Below, piece after piece: positions 26,819 to 34,988 of a stretch of 64,000 nt of DNA. The position numbers and the translations under genes were made by a program. The first letter of the stretch is position 1, and the number at the start of each line of letters is the position of its first letter. The notes below the pieces were generated by a model. It ran no database searches and was not told the DNA's origin. It saw nothing but the letters and a program-made list of their open reading frames with translations. The stretch comes from Sulfitobacter mediterraneus (GTDB lineage Bacteria; Pseudomonadota; Alphaproteobacteria; Rhodobacterales; Rhodobacteraceae), in the NCBI RefSeq assembly GCF_003054325.1, contig NZ_QBKU01000001.1, positions 496,001 through 560,000 on the forward strand. Reading direction: 5' to 3'.

Positions 26819-28092
26819 TCGGGCCCGGAAAATTCAAACAAAATCCCGGAGATGTCATCGGGAAACTCACTTGTGCCTGAAAAACAGGACAGCTCCCAAA
26901 CCAATCCCTCAAACAGCGCTTGGCCAGTGACCCCCTGTAACGCATCAAGGATCGTCGCCAGCCCGCATTCATCCAGCAACTGATCATTGGTGTCGGGGCA
27001 TTCTGTCACCCCGTCAGACAAGATCAGCAAACGATCACCGGACCGCAGAGAAATTTCAAACTGATCAAATGGAATGCCCGGCAGCAGGCCCACAGGAAAA
27101 CCGCCAGTGCCGGATTGTTCAATCGTGCCGTTGGCGCGTTGCACCACCGGATGCGGATGACCCGCCTGGGCGATCTGCACGGCACCGGTGTGCAGATCTA
27201 TATTGGCAAGCATCAGCGTAAAATAATGCTCCGTTTCCATCTCGTTCAGCACAAGTTCATTCAATGCAGTGACGACCTCTGCGGGCGGGCGCAGCGTATA
27301 TCCGCCAGCCTCTGACCGTTGCAAAGCAATGTTCTGGTCCGGGGCCGTTGCAGACAAATAGCCAGCCAAACGCGCCGTCATCAGCGCCGAACTGATCCCA
27401 TGACCAGAGACATCAATGGCAAAGAGACCCAAATGATCCGCACCAACCGGATAAAACCCGACCAGATCCCCCCCGACGTGGCCACTGGGCCGCAACAAAA
27501 GTGACAATTGCCCCCGATCAAAGGTGGCGCTGCGCTGCCGCAACAAGGATTGTTGCAGCTTTTTCGCCTCAAGAAGATCGGAATCAAGGGAATCGTAGAC
27601 ACGTTGTAGCTCATCGAGCGTATCGGTGATCATACGGTTGGTCTGCGAAAGCTCTCGCTGCATGTCGATGATCCGCTCACCCGCCGTAATTCGCGCACGG
27701 AGTTCATTGGCATCGACTGGTTTTGTCAAAAAATCATCGGCTCCTGAATCGAGCCCCTTTGCCACCTCAGCCTTTTCGCTTTTGGAAGTCAGCAGGATAA
27801 AATAGGTATAGCCATCGTTTTCCAGATCGCGGAACACCTCGCAAAATTCCAGACCGGACATGCCCGGCATCATCCAATCGCTTAATATCAGATCTGGCAT
27901 GCGTTCACGGCAGGCCGTCAGTGCCTCTTCGCCCGATGCGGCCTCAATCACATCATAGCCCCAGCGCGCCAGAGACGCAGTCAGGATACGCCGCTGCAAA
28001 CGGCTGTCATCAACAACCAACACCACCCTTACGGCGGCCTTATGTGCATCCAAACGGCCTTGACCGATAGACGCCGAAATACCCTGAACCAT
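26809..28092 (-). CDS. Response regulator with PP2C/SpoIIE serine phosphatase output
   Basis: 427 residues from ATG at 28090-28092 (MVQGISASIGQGRLDAHK). Receiver domain at about 22-140: acidic pair Asp28/Asp29, phospho-acceptor Asp72 in LILSDWMMPGMSG, and Lys in DFLTKPV. A coiled-coil linker (about 150-205, IIDMQRELSQTNRMITDTLD) leads to a PP2C-type SpoIIE phosphatase domain with HVGGDLVGF, AIDVSGHGISSALM and ILSDGVTE, the metal-site Asp residues. This is the RsbU-like layout that in many bacteria acts on an anti-anti-sigma factor; no STAS or anti-sigma gene is adjacent. Divergent from an Hpt gene across a 150-bp gap. Confidence 0.93.
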   Translation of the reverse strand: MVQGISASIGQGRLDAHKAAVRVVLVVDDSRLQRRILTASLARWGYDVIEAASGEEALTACRERMPDLILSDWMMPGMSGLEFCEVFRDLENDGYTYFILLTSKSEKAEVAKGLDSGADDFLTKPVDANELRARITAGERIIDMQRELSQTNRMITDTLDELQRVYDSLDSDLLEAKKLQQSLLRQRSATFDRGQLSLLLRPSGHVGGDLVGFYPVGADHLGLFAIDVSGHGISSALMTARLAGYLSATAPDQNIALQRSEAGGYTLRPPAEVVTALNELVLNEMETEHYFTLMLANIDLHTGAVQIAQAGHPHPVVQRANGTIEQSGTGGFPVGLLPGIPFDQFEISLRSGDRLLILSDGVTECPDTNDQLLDECGLATILDALQGVTGQALFEGLVWELSCFSGTSEFPDDISGILFEFSGPDQR

Positions 28093-28138
28093 AGGCCCCC
28101 AGCACAGATGATGGCGAATGGCGTTTGGTATGGGCTGG

Positions 28139-28150
28139 GGTCTTAAGACC
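28139..28150. promoter_or_regulatory. 12-bp perfect palindrome between response regulator and Hpt genes
   Basis: GGTCTTAAGACC, in the 150-bp divergent gap, 47 bp from the response regulator start and 93 bp from the Hpt start. A possible operator read by a dimeric regulator; no factor can be named. Confidence 0.4.
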
Positions 28151-28242
28151 GAGTGAAAGCTAAAATCCAACGCAATCTGCATAAGGAAAGCAGCAATTTA
28201 TTCAAGGTTCACGCGCATCATCGGCCCCAAAAGGAACATAGG

Positions 28243-28587
28243 ATGCTGGATTGGAACCGCATTTCAAGCTTACGAGACGAGGTTGGGCCAGATGACTTTG
28301 GCGAAGTGGTCGATCTGTTTCTCGAAGAGGCCGACAGCGTCACCCTGACCCTTGCTGCGCAGCCCAGTGATCAAAACCTTGAAGAAGCGCTGCATTTTCT
28401 CAAGGGCAGCGCGTTAACTTTGGGGTTTCGGGATCTATCCGACCTTTGCCAGATCAGTGAAACCCTTGCATCGAAGGGCCGCTCTGACGAGATTGATCTC
28501 AACCCAATCCTGACCTCCTATGAGGTCTCCAAATCACGGTTTCTGTCCGATCTGCCCGGCGCTTTTGACAGTCAGACCAGCTTGTAA
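28243..28587 (+). CDS. Histidine phosphotransfer (Hpt) protein
   Basis: 114 residues from ATG at 28243, preceded by AAAGGAAC. Helical Hpt fold with phospho-accepting His51 in LEEALHFLKGSALTLGFRDL, close to the consensus HxLKGSA. Hpt proteins relay phosphate between hybrid kinases and response regulators. No kinase gene is nearby, so it may serve the divergent response regulator-phosphatase; this is inference. Its last 16 bases overlap the convergent SDR gene. Confidence 0.88.
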   Translation: MLDWNRISSLRDEVGPDDFGEVVDLFLEEADSVTLTLAAQPSDQNLEEALHFLKGSALTLGFRDLSDLCQISETLASKGRSDEIDLNPILTSYEVSKSRFLSDLPGAFDSQTSL

Positions 28588-29384
28588 AAGGATTCAACGC
28601 TTATTTCGCCAAAGGTGTCCTGCGCCTTGGCCCGCAACATCTGCATCCCCATGATCCAGCGGTCATGATCCAACGCCCGGTGGCGCGTATACTCCGCCAC
28701 ATCGGGGTGCGACAGGATCAAGAACCGGTCCGCCTCAACCCCGTCAACAACAGCCGCCGCGACATCGTCCGCTGTCAATAGATTGGCCTGCGCGGCCGCA
28801 TCCTCATCAGATAACCCCAGCAATGGCGTTGCCACATATTGCGGGCACACAACGGAGGCCTTGATGCCATCTGCGCCATGGGTGATCGCCAGAGACTCAG
28901 CAAAACTGACAGCCGCATGTTTGGTCGCGGAGTAAGCCGCGTCGCCAATCTGGTTCAGCAATCCTGCGGCGGACGCCACATTGACCAAATGCCCTGATTT
29001 TCGCGCAATCATATCCGGAAGCAAAGCGCGGCAAGCATAAACATGCGCCATCACATGCACCTGCCAGTTCAACATCCAATCCTCATCAGGTTGCGAGGCG
29101 GCATGGCTTGGATCACCCCGCCCAAGCCCTGCATTGGAGATAAATATATCAACCGGACCATGTGCGGCGCTGGCCTTGGCAATCAGATCTTTGATTGCCT
29201 GTTCATCCCGCACATCACAGGACACTGCGATGCCGCCGATCTCCTGTGCCACCGCCTCTGCCTTGGCGCCGTCAATATCTGAGACCGTGACGCGCGCGCC
29301 CTTTGCCGCAGCCAAACGGGCCAAAGCCGCGCCGATGCCGCTGCCTGCGCCGGTGATGACAACAGATGCATTTTCAAATTTCAT
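28572..29384 (-). CDS. Short-chain dehydrogenase/reductase
   Basis: 270 residues, classical SDR. Nucleotide motif TGAGSGIG at 11-18, NAG at 84-86 and the catalytic Ser138, Tyr151, Lys155 (VASAAG and YSATK). Asp36 after the second beta strand (VTVSDIDGAK) suggests NAD rather than NADP. Substrate unknown. Ten bases downstream of ilvA's stop it is likely the second gene of an ilvA transcript. Confidence 0.9.
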   Translation of the reverse strand: MKFENASVVITGAGSGIGAALARLAAAKGARVTVSDIDGAKAEAVAQEIGGIAVSCDVRDEQAIKDLIAKASAAHGPVDIFISNAGLGRGDPSHAASQPDEDWMLNWQVHVMAHVYACRALLPDMIARKSGHLVNVASAAGLLNQIGDAAYSATKHAAVSFAESLAITHGADGIKASVVCPQYVATPLLGLSDEDAAAQANLLTADDVAAAVVDGVEADRFLILSHPDVAEYTRHRALDHDRWIMGMQMLRAKAQDTFGEISVESFYKLV

Positions 29385-29393
29385 ATCGGTCCC

Positions 29394-30626
29394 TCAGATC
29401 ACAAACTGCGCAAGTGTCTCATCGTTGGTGATATCAGTATAGGTAAAGCCCGCTGCATCGATCCGGCCAAACATCGCCGGAAAATTCTGAGGCGCGTCTG
29501 TTTCGATCCCGATCAGGACAGAGCCAAAGTTGCGGGCGGATTTCTTCATATACTCAAATCGCGTAATGTTATCATGCGGGCCCAGTGTATCGAGAAAATC
29601 GCGCAATGCGCCGGGACGTTGCGGCAATCTGAGAATAAAATATTTCTTGAGACCGGCATACCGCTGCGCCCGCTCTTTCACTTCTGGCAGGCGCTCGAAA
29701 TCAAAATTGCCGCCAGAGGTCACGCAAACCACAGTTTTGCCTTTGATCTGTTCGGCCACCTCGCCCAGCGCCTCAATGGACATCGCGCCAGCCGGCTCCA
29801 GAACTATCCCCTCAACATTCAACATCTCAACGATGGTGTTGCAGATCCTGTCCTCGTCCAGATCCATCACATCATCCGGTGAAATCCCCTTTAGGCGCGC
29901 AAAGGTCCGCGCTCCGATCTTGGCCACGGCCGCGCCGTCCACAAAAGAATTGATCGGCGACACATCGACAGGTGCATCCCCCTCCAATGCAGCGGCAAGG
30001 CTCTTGGCGCCAGACGGCTCAACAAAAGTATAGCGCACGGTGTTGTCAAAATATCCGCGCACCCCGGCAGACAGGCCACCGCCACCAACGGGCAAAATGA
30101 TGTGATCGGGCAGGCCGCCCAATTGCTGCTCAATCTCAACAGCAACGGAAGCCTGACCTTCAATCACATCCTCATCGTCAAAGGGGGACAGGAAATGCGC
30201 CCCTTGTTCAGCGCAAAAATCCTGCGCCGCCTTAAGGGATTCGTCGAAATAATCCCCGATCAACCGCACCTCGACGTGATCACCGCCAAACATGCGGGTT
30301 TTCAGGATTTTCTGTTCGGGCGTGGTGACAGGCATGAACACCACGCCATGCACTTTGAAATGCTTGCACATAAAGGCGACGCCTTGGGCGTGATTGCCCG
30401 CAGAGGCACAAACAAACATTGTCTGATCCGGGATCACCTTGCGCATCGCGTTGAACGCCCCGCGCAACTTGTAAGACCGCACCGGGCTGAGATCCTCACG
30501 CTTGAGCCAGATGTCAGCGCCAAAGCGTTCCGACAGCATTTCATTGCGCATCAGCGGCGTTTCGGGAAACACCTGCCGCATCTTGGCTGCTGCCAATGTC
30601 GCCATCGCCTGAAAATTCACCGTCAT
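29394..30626 (-). CDS. ilvA: Threonine ammonia-lyase (threonine dehydratase)
   Basis: Converts threonine to 2-oxobutanoate, the first step toward isoleucine, using PLP. 410 residues. Lys53 of VRSYKLRGAFNA binds PLP; the phosphate loop is VGGGGLSAG. The C-terminal regulatory part (about 330-410, YFILRLPQRPGALRDFLD) is one ACT-like domain, the type found in many Alphaproteobacteria and Gram-positives, shorter than the two-domain E. coli enzyme. Feedback by isoleucine is expected from the family. Divergent from argG with 123 bp between. Confidence 0.93.
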   Translation of the reverse strand: MTVNFQAMATLAAAKMRQVFPETPLMRNEMLSERFGADIWLKREDLSPVRSYKLRGAFNAMRKVIPDQTMFVCASAGNHAQGVAFMCKHFKVHGVVFMPVTTPEQKILKTRMFGGDHVEVRLIGDYFDESLKAAQDFCAEQGAHFLSPFDDEDVIEGQASVAVEIEQQLGGLPDHIILPVGGGGLSAGVRGYFDNTVRYTFVEPSGAKSLAAALEGDAPVDVSPINSFVDGAAVAKIGARTFARLKGISPDDVMDLDEDRICNTIVEMLNVEGIVLEPAGAMSIEALGEVAEQIKGKTVVCVTSGGNFDFERLPEVKERAQRYAGLKKYFILRLPQRPGALRDFLDTLGPHDNITRFEYMKKSARNFGSVLIGIETDAPQNFPAMFGRIDAAGFTYTDITNDETLAQFVI

Positions 30627-30749
30627 AATACCGCCTCCGCCTGTGTTTTCTGTCGATAGGGCGGCAATACGCCCCGGTCAACGGCCCCTTATCTTGCCCG
30701 TGCCCGGAAAAAACGCTAGGCCGCGAGACGAACTGGAAAGGGAATCTTC

Positions 30750-32018
30750 ATGTCCGCGCCTAAAAAAGTTGTGCTCGCCTACTCCGGCGGGCTTGATACC
30801 TCGATCATCCTCAAGTGGCTGCAAACCGAATATGGCTGTGAGGTCGTCACCTTCACCGCCGATCTGGGCCAGGGAGAGGAGCTGGAGCCAGCCCGCGCCA
30901 AGGCTGAAATGATGGGCGCATCGGAGATCTATATCGAAGATGTTCGCGAAGAATTTGTGCGTGATTTTGTGTTTCCGATGTTTCGCGCCAATGCGGTGTA
31001 TGAGGGGCTTTATTTGCTTGGCACCTCCATCGCCCGCCCATTGATTTCCAAACGTCTGGTTGAGATCGCCGAAGCAACCGGCGCAGATGCCGTGGCCCAC
31101 GGCGCAACCGGCAAAGGCAACGATCAGGTGCGTTTTGAGCTGGCCGCCTATGCGCTGAACCCAGAGATTAAGGTGATCGCCCCTTGGCGTGACTGGGATC
31201 TGACCAGCCGGACCAAGCTGATCGATTTTGCCGAAAAGAACCAGATCCCGATCGCCAAAGACAAACGCGGCGAAGCGCCCTTTAGCGTCGATGCCAACTT
31301 GCTGCACACCTCCTCCGAGGGGAAGGTGCTCGAAGATCCGGCCGTCGATGCGCCCGATTATGTCTATCAGCGCACCGTGAACCCCGAAGATGCCCCGGAC
31401 ACACCGGAATATATCGAAGTGGGCTTTGAAAAAGGTGACGCGGTTTCGATCAACGGTGAGGCACTGTCACCCGCCGAACTTCTGACCAAGCTGAACGAGC
31501 TGGGCGGCAAACATGGCTGTGGCCGTTTGGATCTGGTAGAGGGCCGCTTTGTCGGCATGAAATCACGCGGCATCTATGAAACGCCCGGCGGCACGTTGCT
31601 GCTTGAGGCGCATCGCGGCATCGAATCGATCACCCTTGATCGCGGCGCGGCTCACCTCAAGGATGAGCTGATGCCTCGCTATGCGGAACTGATCTATAAC
31701 GGCTTTTGGTTCAGCCCGGAGCGTGAGATGCTGCAAGCGGCCATCGACAAAAGCCAGGAACATGTGTCCGGCACCGTGCGTCTCAAGCTGTACAAAGGGT
31801 CCGTGCGCACTGTTGGTCGCTGGTCCGACGAAAGCCTCTATTCCGAACAGCACGTGACCTTCGAAGATGACCGCGGCGCTTATGATCAGAAAGATGCCGA
31901 AGGGTTTATCCGTATCAACGCCCTGCGTCTGCGTTTGCTGGCAGCACGTGACCAACGGCGCGGAGAGGCAACGGGCAAAGATGTTGTGCCGGATCGCGGC
32001 CTGCCACGGTTCGATTGA
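30750..32018 (+). CDS. argG: Argininosuccinate synthase
   Basis: Joins citrulline and aspartate in arginine synthesis, consuming ATP. 422 residues. ATP loop AYSGGLDTS at 10-18; conserved [14 protein letters not shown] and the citrulline-binding GKVLEDP region are present. Its C-terminus (from about 405) is a little longer than the usual enzyme, ending [12 protein letters not shown]. Monocistronic, followed by two hairpins at 32038-32107. Confidence 0.97.
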   Translation: MSAPKKVVLAYSGGLDTSIILKWLQTEYGCEVVTFTADLGQGEELEPARAKAEMMGASEIYIEDVREEFVRDFVFPMFRANAVYEGLYLLGTSIARPLISKRLVEIAEATGADAVAHGATGKGNDQVRFELAAYALNPEIKVIAPWRDWDLTSRTKLIDFAEKNQIPIAKDKRGEAPFSVDANLLHTSSEGKVLEDPAVDAPDYVYQRTVNPEDAPDTPEYIEVGFEKGDAVSINGEALSPAELLTKLNELGGKHGCGRLDLVEGRFVGMKSRGIYETPGGTLLLEAHRGIESITLDRGAAHLKDELMPRYAELIYNGFWFSPEREMLQAAIDKSQEHVSGTVRLKLYKGSVRTVGRWSDESLYSEQHVTFEDDRGAYDQKDAEGFIRINALRLRLLAARDQRRGEATGKDVVPDRGLPRFD

Positions 32019-32030
32019 TCGATATCCGAT

Positions 32031-32060
32031 AAAAAAGGCCCGGACAGGTTCTGTCCGGGC
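32031..32060 (-). terminator. Hairpin with T tract on the minus strand
   Basis: GCCCGGACAG (32038-32047), loop GTT, CTGTCCGGGC (32051-32060): a perfect 10-bp stem. Six A bases at 32031-32036 give a U run on the minus-strand RNA, so it most likely ends the transcript of the gene at 32114-32527. On the plus strand no T run follows, so argG would use it poorly. Confidence 0.75.
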
Positions 32061-32071
32061 AAGTTAGCAAC

Positions 32072-32107
32072 GGCGCCGCCCTTTCTGGCAACGAAAGGCT
32101 CGGCGCC
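32072..32107. repeat. Large stem-loop between two gene ends
   Basis: GGCGCCG (32072-32078) pairs with CGGCGCC (32101-32107), and inside it CCTTTC pairs with GAAAGG, leaving TGGCAAC as loop. It lies 7 bases from the stop of the minus-strand gene at 32114 and has no T run; it may protect the 3' end or act with the neighbouring hairpin. Confidence 0.55.
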
Positions 32108-32113
32108 TAGCCG

Positions 32114-32527
32114 TTATTTGGCGGTGATGACTGTCATCACCAGCTTCCCATCAGGTTTGATCGGGCCGTCCTCTTTGGCACCCAACGTGTATTCAAACAC
32201 CCCGGTTTTCATCCCACCTGCCTCAGCATGAACCATCAGCATCAGCATATCGCCGGGCTTGACCTCTTCTTGCAAGATCGCGGCTACATCAGCGGTTTCA
32301 CCTGCACGCAATGGGGCATAGCCCACAACCGGGCCGGGCTTCATGTCGGCACCAGTGCGATGCACAACCAGCCAACCGTTTTCGCCTGCGACAACTTTTT
32401 CTGCGCTGACAACGCCGTTTGACACGTCCTGATCAGACGCTTCGACCATTGGTGTTGCATGGGCGGCGGCAAAGGCGGCACCCGTGCTCAAAACCAGTGC
32501 GGCCGCGACATTCCATAGAGTATTCAT
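32114..32527 (-). CDS. Secreted small protein, DUF7282-like
   Basis: 137 residues from ATG at 32525-32527 (MNTLWNVAAALVLSTGAAFA). A signal peptide ends near AAAHA. The mature part, VVSAEKVVAGENGWLVVHRT and later GYAPLRAGETADV then MLMLMVHAEAG, has the pattern of the DUF7282 type, a predicted beta-sandwich in envelope proteins; that match is from memory and not tested. Function unknown. The gene is single and convergent with argG; the likely terminators lie right downstream. Confidence 0.75.
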   Translation of the reverse strand: MNTLWNVAAALVLSTGAAFAAAHATPMVEASDQDVSNGVVSAEKVVAGENGWLVVHRTGADMKPGPVVGYAPLRAGETADVAAILQEEVKPGDMLMLMVHAEAGGMKTGVFEYTLGAKEDGPIKPDGKLVMTVITAK

Positions 32528-32596
32528 TACGCTCTCCCTTGTTAACGATATTGCAGTCACGCAAGGACAAGGGAGAGAGTTTCAATAAACGCAAAA

Positions 32597-33301
32597 TTAT
32601 TGCATGCGGCGATCCCAAAGCTGCTGATAATGCGGCAACGCCTGATCCAGCAAAGGCTGCAAGTCCTTGGTCAATTCCGGCAATGGTCCCTCTGCCCCGG
32701 CAAAACCGGTGCTTTGGTGTACCGCCCCATACCAATGCGACGCCCAAATCCCATCCTCGACGCGTGGCCCCGCCGGCCAATGCAGCATCGCCGGATCAAA
32801 CGGAAGATCAATCGCAGCACACAGCGCACGCAGCACCCCTTCGGGATTGGCGCGGATATCCGTGCTGTCGATCACCAAACCGCCGATGCGGTCAAACAGC
32901 TGCGTTTGCTGGGCATAGCCGATGTCATCAAGTGTCGGCGCCTCACGCTTGGCCGCGTAACTAGCGATCACCCGCGCAGGGTGGCGGATCAGGTGAATAT
33001 TGACACATGTTTCGGCCCAATCCATCGGAAACCCGTCAATCATGTGATGCGGCATGTGTTTCATATACAGATGTGGCGTGCCGCTTTCGCGGCAGGTTTG
33101 CGCCACCTTGTTCGGGTCATTCTCATGGGCGTCCAGAATATCCTGCCGCATCGGGTGAACAATACCGGTTTGCAACAGATAGGGCGCATAGAACGGCTCA
33201 TCCATCACTGCAAAATCGCGCCGCGCGCCGAAACTGTACATCATTGCCGTGCTTAGATTGCGTGGCCCCGACCACATCGCAATTCGCATCTCTTTTCTCA
33301 C
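32597..33301 (-). CDS. Sulfotransferase-like P-loop protein
   Basis: 234 residues. The N-terminal loop WSGPRNLSTAMMYSFGAR resembles the phosphosulfate-binding loop of PAPS-dependent sulfotransferases, and LIRHPARVIASYAAKRE matches the second (3'-phosphate) motif. Acceptor unknown. The start is either GTG at 33299-33301 or ATG four codons later (33287-33289). Bacterial members of this group are common in roseobacters, with few characterised. Divergent from msrA, 152 bp apart. Confidence 0.82.
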   Translation of the reverse strand: MRKEMRIAMWSGPRNLSTAMMYSFGARRDFAVMDEPFYAPYLLQTGIVHPMRQDILDAHENDPNKVAQTCRESGTPHLYMKHMPHHMIDGFPMDWAETCVNIHLIRHPARVIASYAAKREAPTLDDIGYAQQTQLFDRIGGLVIDSTDIRANPEGVLRALCAAIDLPFDPAMLHWPAGPRVEDGIWASHWYGAVHQSTGFAGAEGPLPELTKDLQPLLDQALPHYQQLWDRRMQ

Positions 33302-33453
33302 TTATTCTCGTGGCAGACCAAGGGCGACGCTAGAAATGTTACGAAGGCAAGCCAAGCGGTAAATTGCCTTCACCACCGCGTGACTTGGCGCCTGTCGCAC
33401 TTGCGCTAGCTCAGACAGAACGGCAGCTTGATCGCAACCAAGAGGAGCAGACA

Positions 33454-34119
33454 ATGAATAAACTCTCCAACTTCAAGGCCTTTGCCCTTGCCGCGTTGAT
33501 CGTGGTTGGCATTTGCGCCCGCGCGCCCCATGCCCATGCAGCAGGCACCGAAACACTGGTTGTGGCGGGCGGCTGTTTCTGGTGCGTTGAATCCGACTTT
33601 GAATCCGTCAAAGGGGTCAAGGAAGCTGTGTCAGGGTTCGCGGGCGGGAAAACCAAAAACCCGACCTACAAGCAGGTCACATCTGGCGGCACCGGTCATT
33701 ATGAAGCGGTCCAGATCCAGTTTGATCCCGCAGTGGTCAGCCGCGATACGATCCTGTCGCTGTTCTTTCGATCCATTGATCCAACCGACGCAGGCGGACA
33801 ATTCTGCGACCGTGGGCCAACCTACCGCACAGCTATTTTTGCAAATGGCCCAGCGCAAAAAGCCGCCGCTGAAAAGGCCAAGTCAGAGGCGCAAGCCGAG
33901 CTGGGGCAAAACATCGTCACCCCAATCTTGCCTGCTGCAAAATTCTATGCCGCCGATGAGTATCACCAGGACTATTACAAAAGCACAGAGCGCCTCGCGA
34001 TCAGCAGCGTTGGGATTGGTGTAAAAAAGGCTGTTGCCTACAAACGGTATCGCAAGGGCTGTGGCCGTGACAAACGGGTCAAACAGCTTTGGGGTGCGGA
34101 TGCACCGTTCGTGAATTAA
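33454..34119 (+). CDS. msrA: Peptide methionine-S-sulfoxide reductase MsrA, exported
   Basis: Reduces methionine-S-sulfoxide in proteins. 221 residues from ATG at 33454 with an AGGAG ribosome-binding site. Residues 1-30 look like a signal peptide (LAALIVVGICARAPHAHAA), placing it in the periplasm, unlike the usual cytoplasmic MsrA. Nucleophile Cys41 in GGCFWCVESDFE; AGQFCDRG and the C-terminal YKRYRKGCGRD carry further cysteines that may resolve the disulfide. No MsrB gene adjoins. Its stop overlaps the stop of the kinase gene on the other strand. Confidence 0.93.
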   Translation: MNKLSNFKAFALAALIVVGICARAPHAHAAGTETLVVAGGCFWCVESDFESVKGVKEAVSGFAGGKTKNPTYKQVTSGGTGHYEAVQIQFDPAVVSRDTILSLFFRSIDPTDAGGQFCDRGPTYRTAIFANGPAQKAAAEKAKSEAQAELGQNIVTPILPAAKFYAADEYHQDYYKSTERLAISSVGIGVKKAVAYKRYRKGCGRDKRVKQLWGADAPFVN

Positions 34120-34988
34120 CCAAAATCGTGGTCGAGGATTTCTTTGAGGTCAGGGATCACATCTGCGGTGCCGTGCCGTGCCACCATCAGCGCCCCGGCC
34201 TGCATCGCCAGATCAATCGCATCCGCCATATCCATTCCACGATCGAGCCCGGCCAGAAGATAGCCCGTGAACGTATCCCCGGCCCCTGTCGTATCGACCG
34301 GATCGGCAGGATAGGCCGCATATGTTTGGGTGATATTCCCTCTGTTAGAGACCCATTTGCATCCATCACCACCAAGCGTGACAACCACATCATCCAACGG
34401 CAGATCTGACAATTGCTGCCCGGTTGCCGATAACAATTGCGCTGCTTCAACCTCGTTCAGGATCAGCAAATCCGCCATGTGCGCCAGCCCTGCCACAGCT
34501 TCGGCGTCAAACGGGGCGGCTGCATAGGCTACACGCAATCCCAAAGTCTGCGCCGTTTCAGCAGCAAACTGTTGGCCGAGTGTTTCGTTCTGCATCAAAA
34601 GAAAATCGCCCGGCGATGCCTCTGCCAATGCCGCGCCTATCATCTGTTCGGTGATGGCATGATTGGCACCCGGATAAAGAACGATGCTGTTTTCACCAGC
34701 CGGATCAACGCAGATATTGGCATGACCAGTCGGCAGCGCGACCACGGAAATATGTTGCGTATCCACGCCATATTCCAGCAACCGGTCCTTGGCCCAAGCT
34801 CCATCAGCGCCCACTGCACCAATATGCATAACCCGCGCCGCGGCACGCGCCGCGGCAACAGACATATTCGTTCCCTTGCCCCCCAGCCCACGGTCAAAGC
34901 CGGTCGCGGCGAGGGTCTCCCCCGGTTCGGGCAAATGCGGCACCCGGTAAAAGTTATCCGCATTGATCGAACCGAGGTTCCAGATCAT
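34116..34988 (-). CDS. PfkB-family carbohydrate kinase (ribokinase-like)
   Basis: 290 residues. First motif GLGGKGTNMSVAAARA (about 35-50) and second motif DTTGAGDTF (232-240) with catalytic Asp238, both typical of ribokinases. The substrate is a sugar or nucleoside, most likely ribose from overall shape, but not proven. No sugar transporter next to it. Starts with ATG overlapping the maeB stop (ATGA); the two would share a transcript although their metabolic link is unclear. Confidence 0.88.
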   Translation of the reverse strand: MIWNLGSINADNFYRVPHLPEPGETLAATGFDRGLGGKGTNMSVAAARAAARVMHIGAVGADGAWAKDRLLEYGVDTQHISVVALPTGHANICVDPAGENSIVLYPGANHAITEQMIGAALAEASPGDFLLMQNETLGQQFAAETAQTLGLRVAYAAAPFDAEAVAGLAHMADLLILNEVEAAQLLSATGQQLSDLPLDDVVVTLGGDGCKWVSNRGNITQTYAAYPADPVDTTGAGDTFTGYLLAGLDRGMDMADAIDLAMQAGALMVARHGTADVIPDLKEILDHDFG

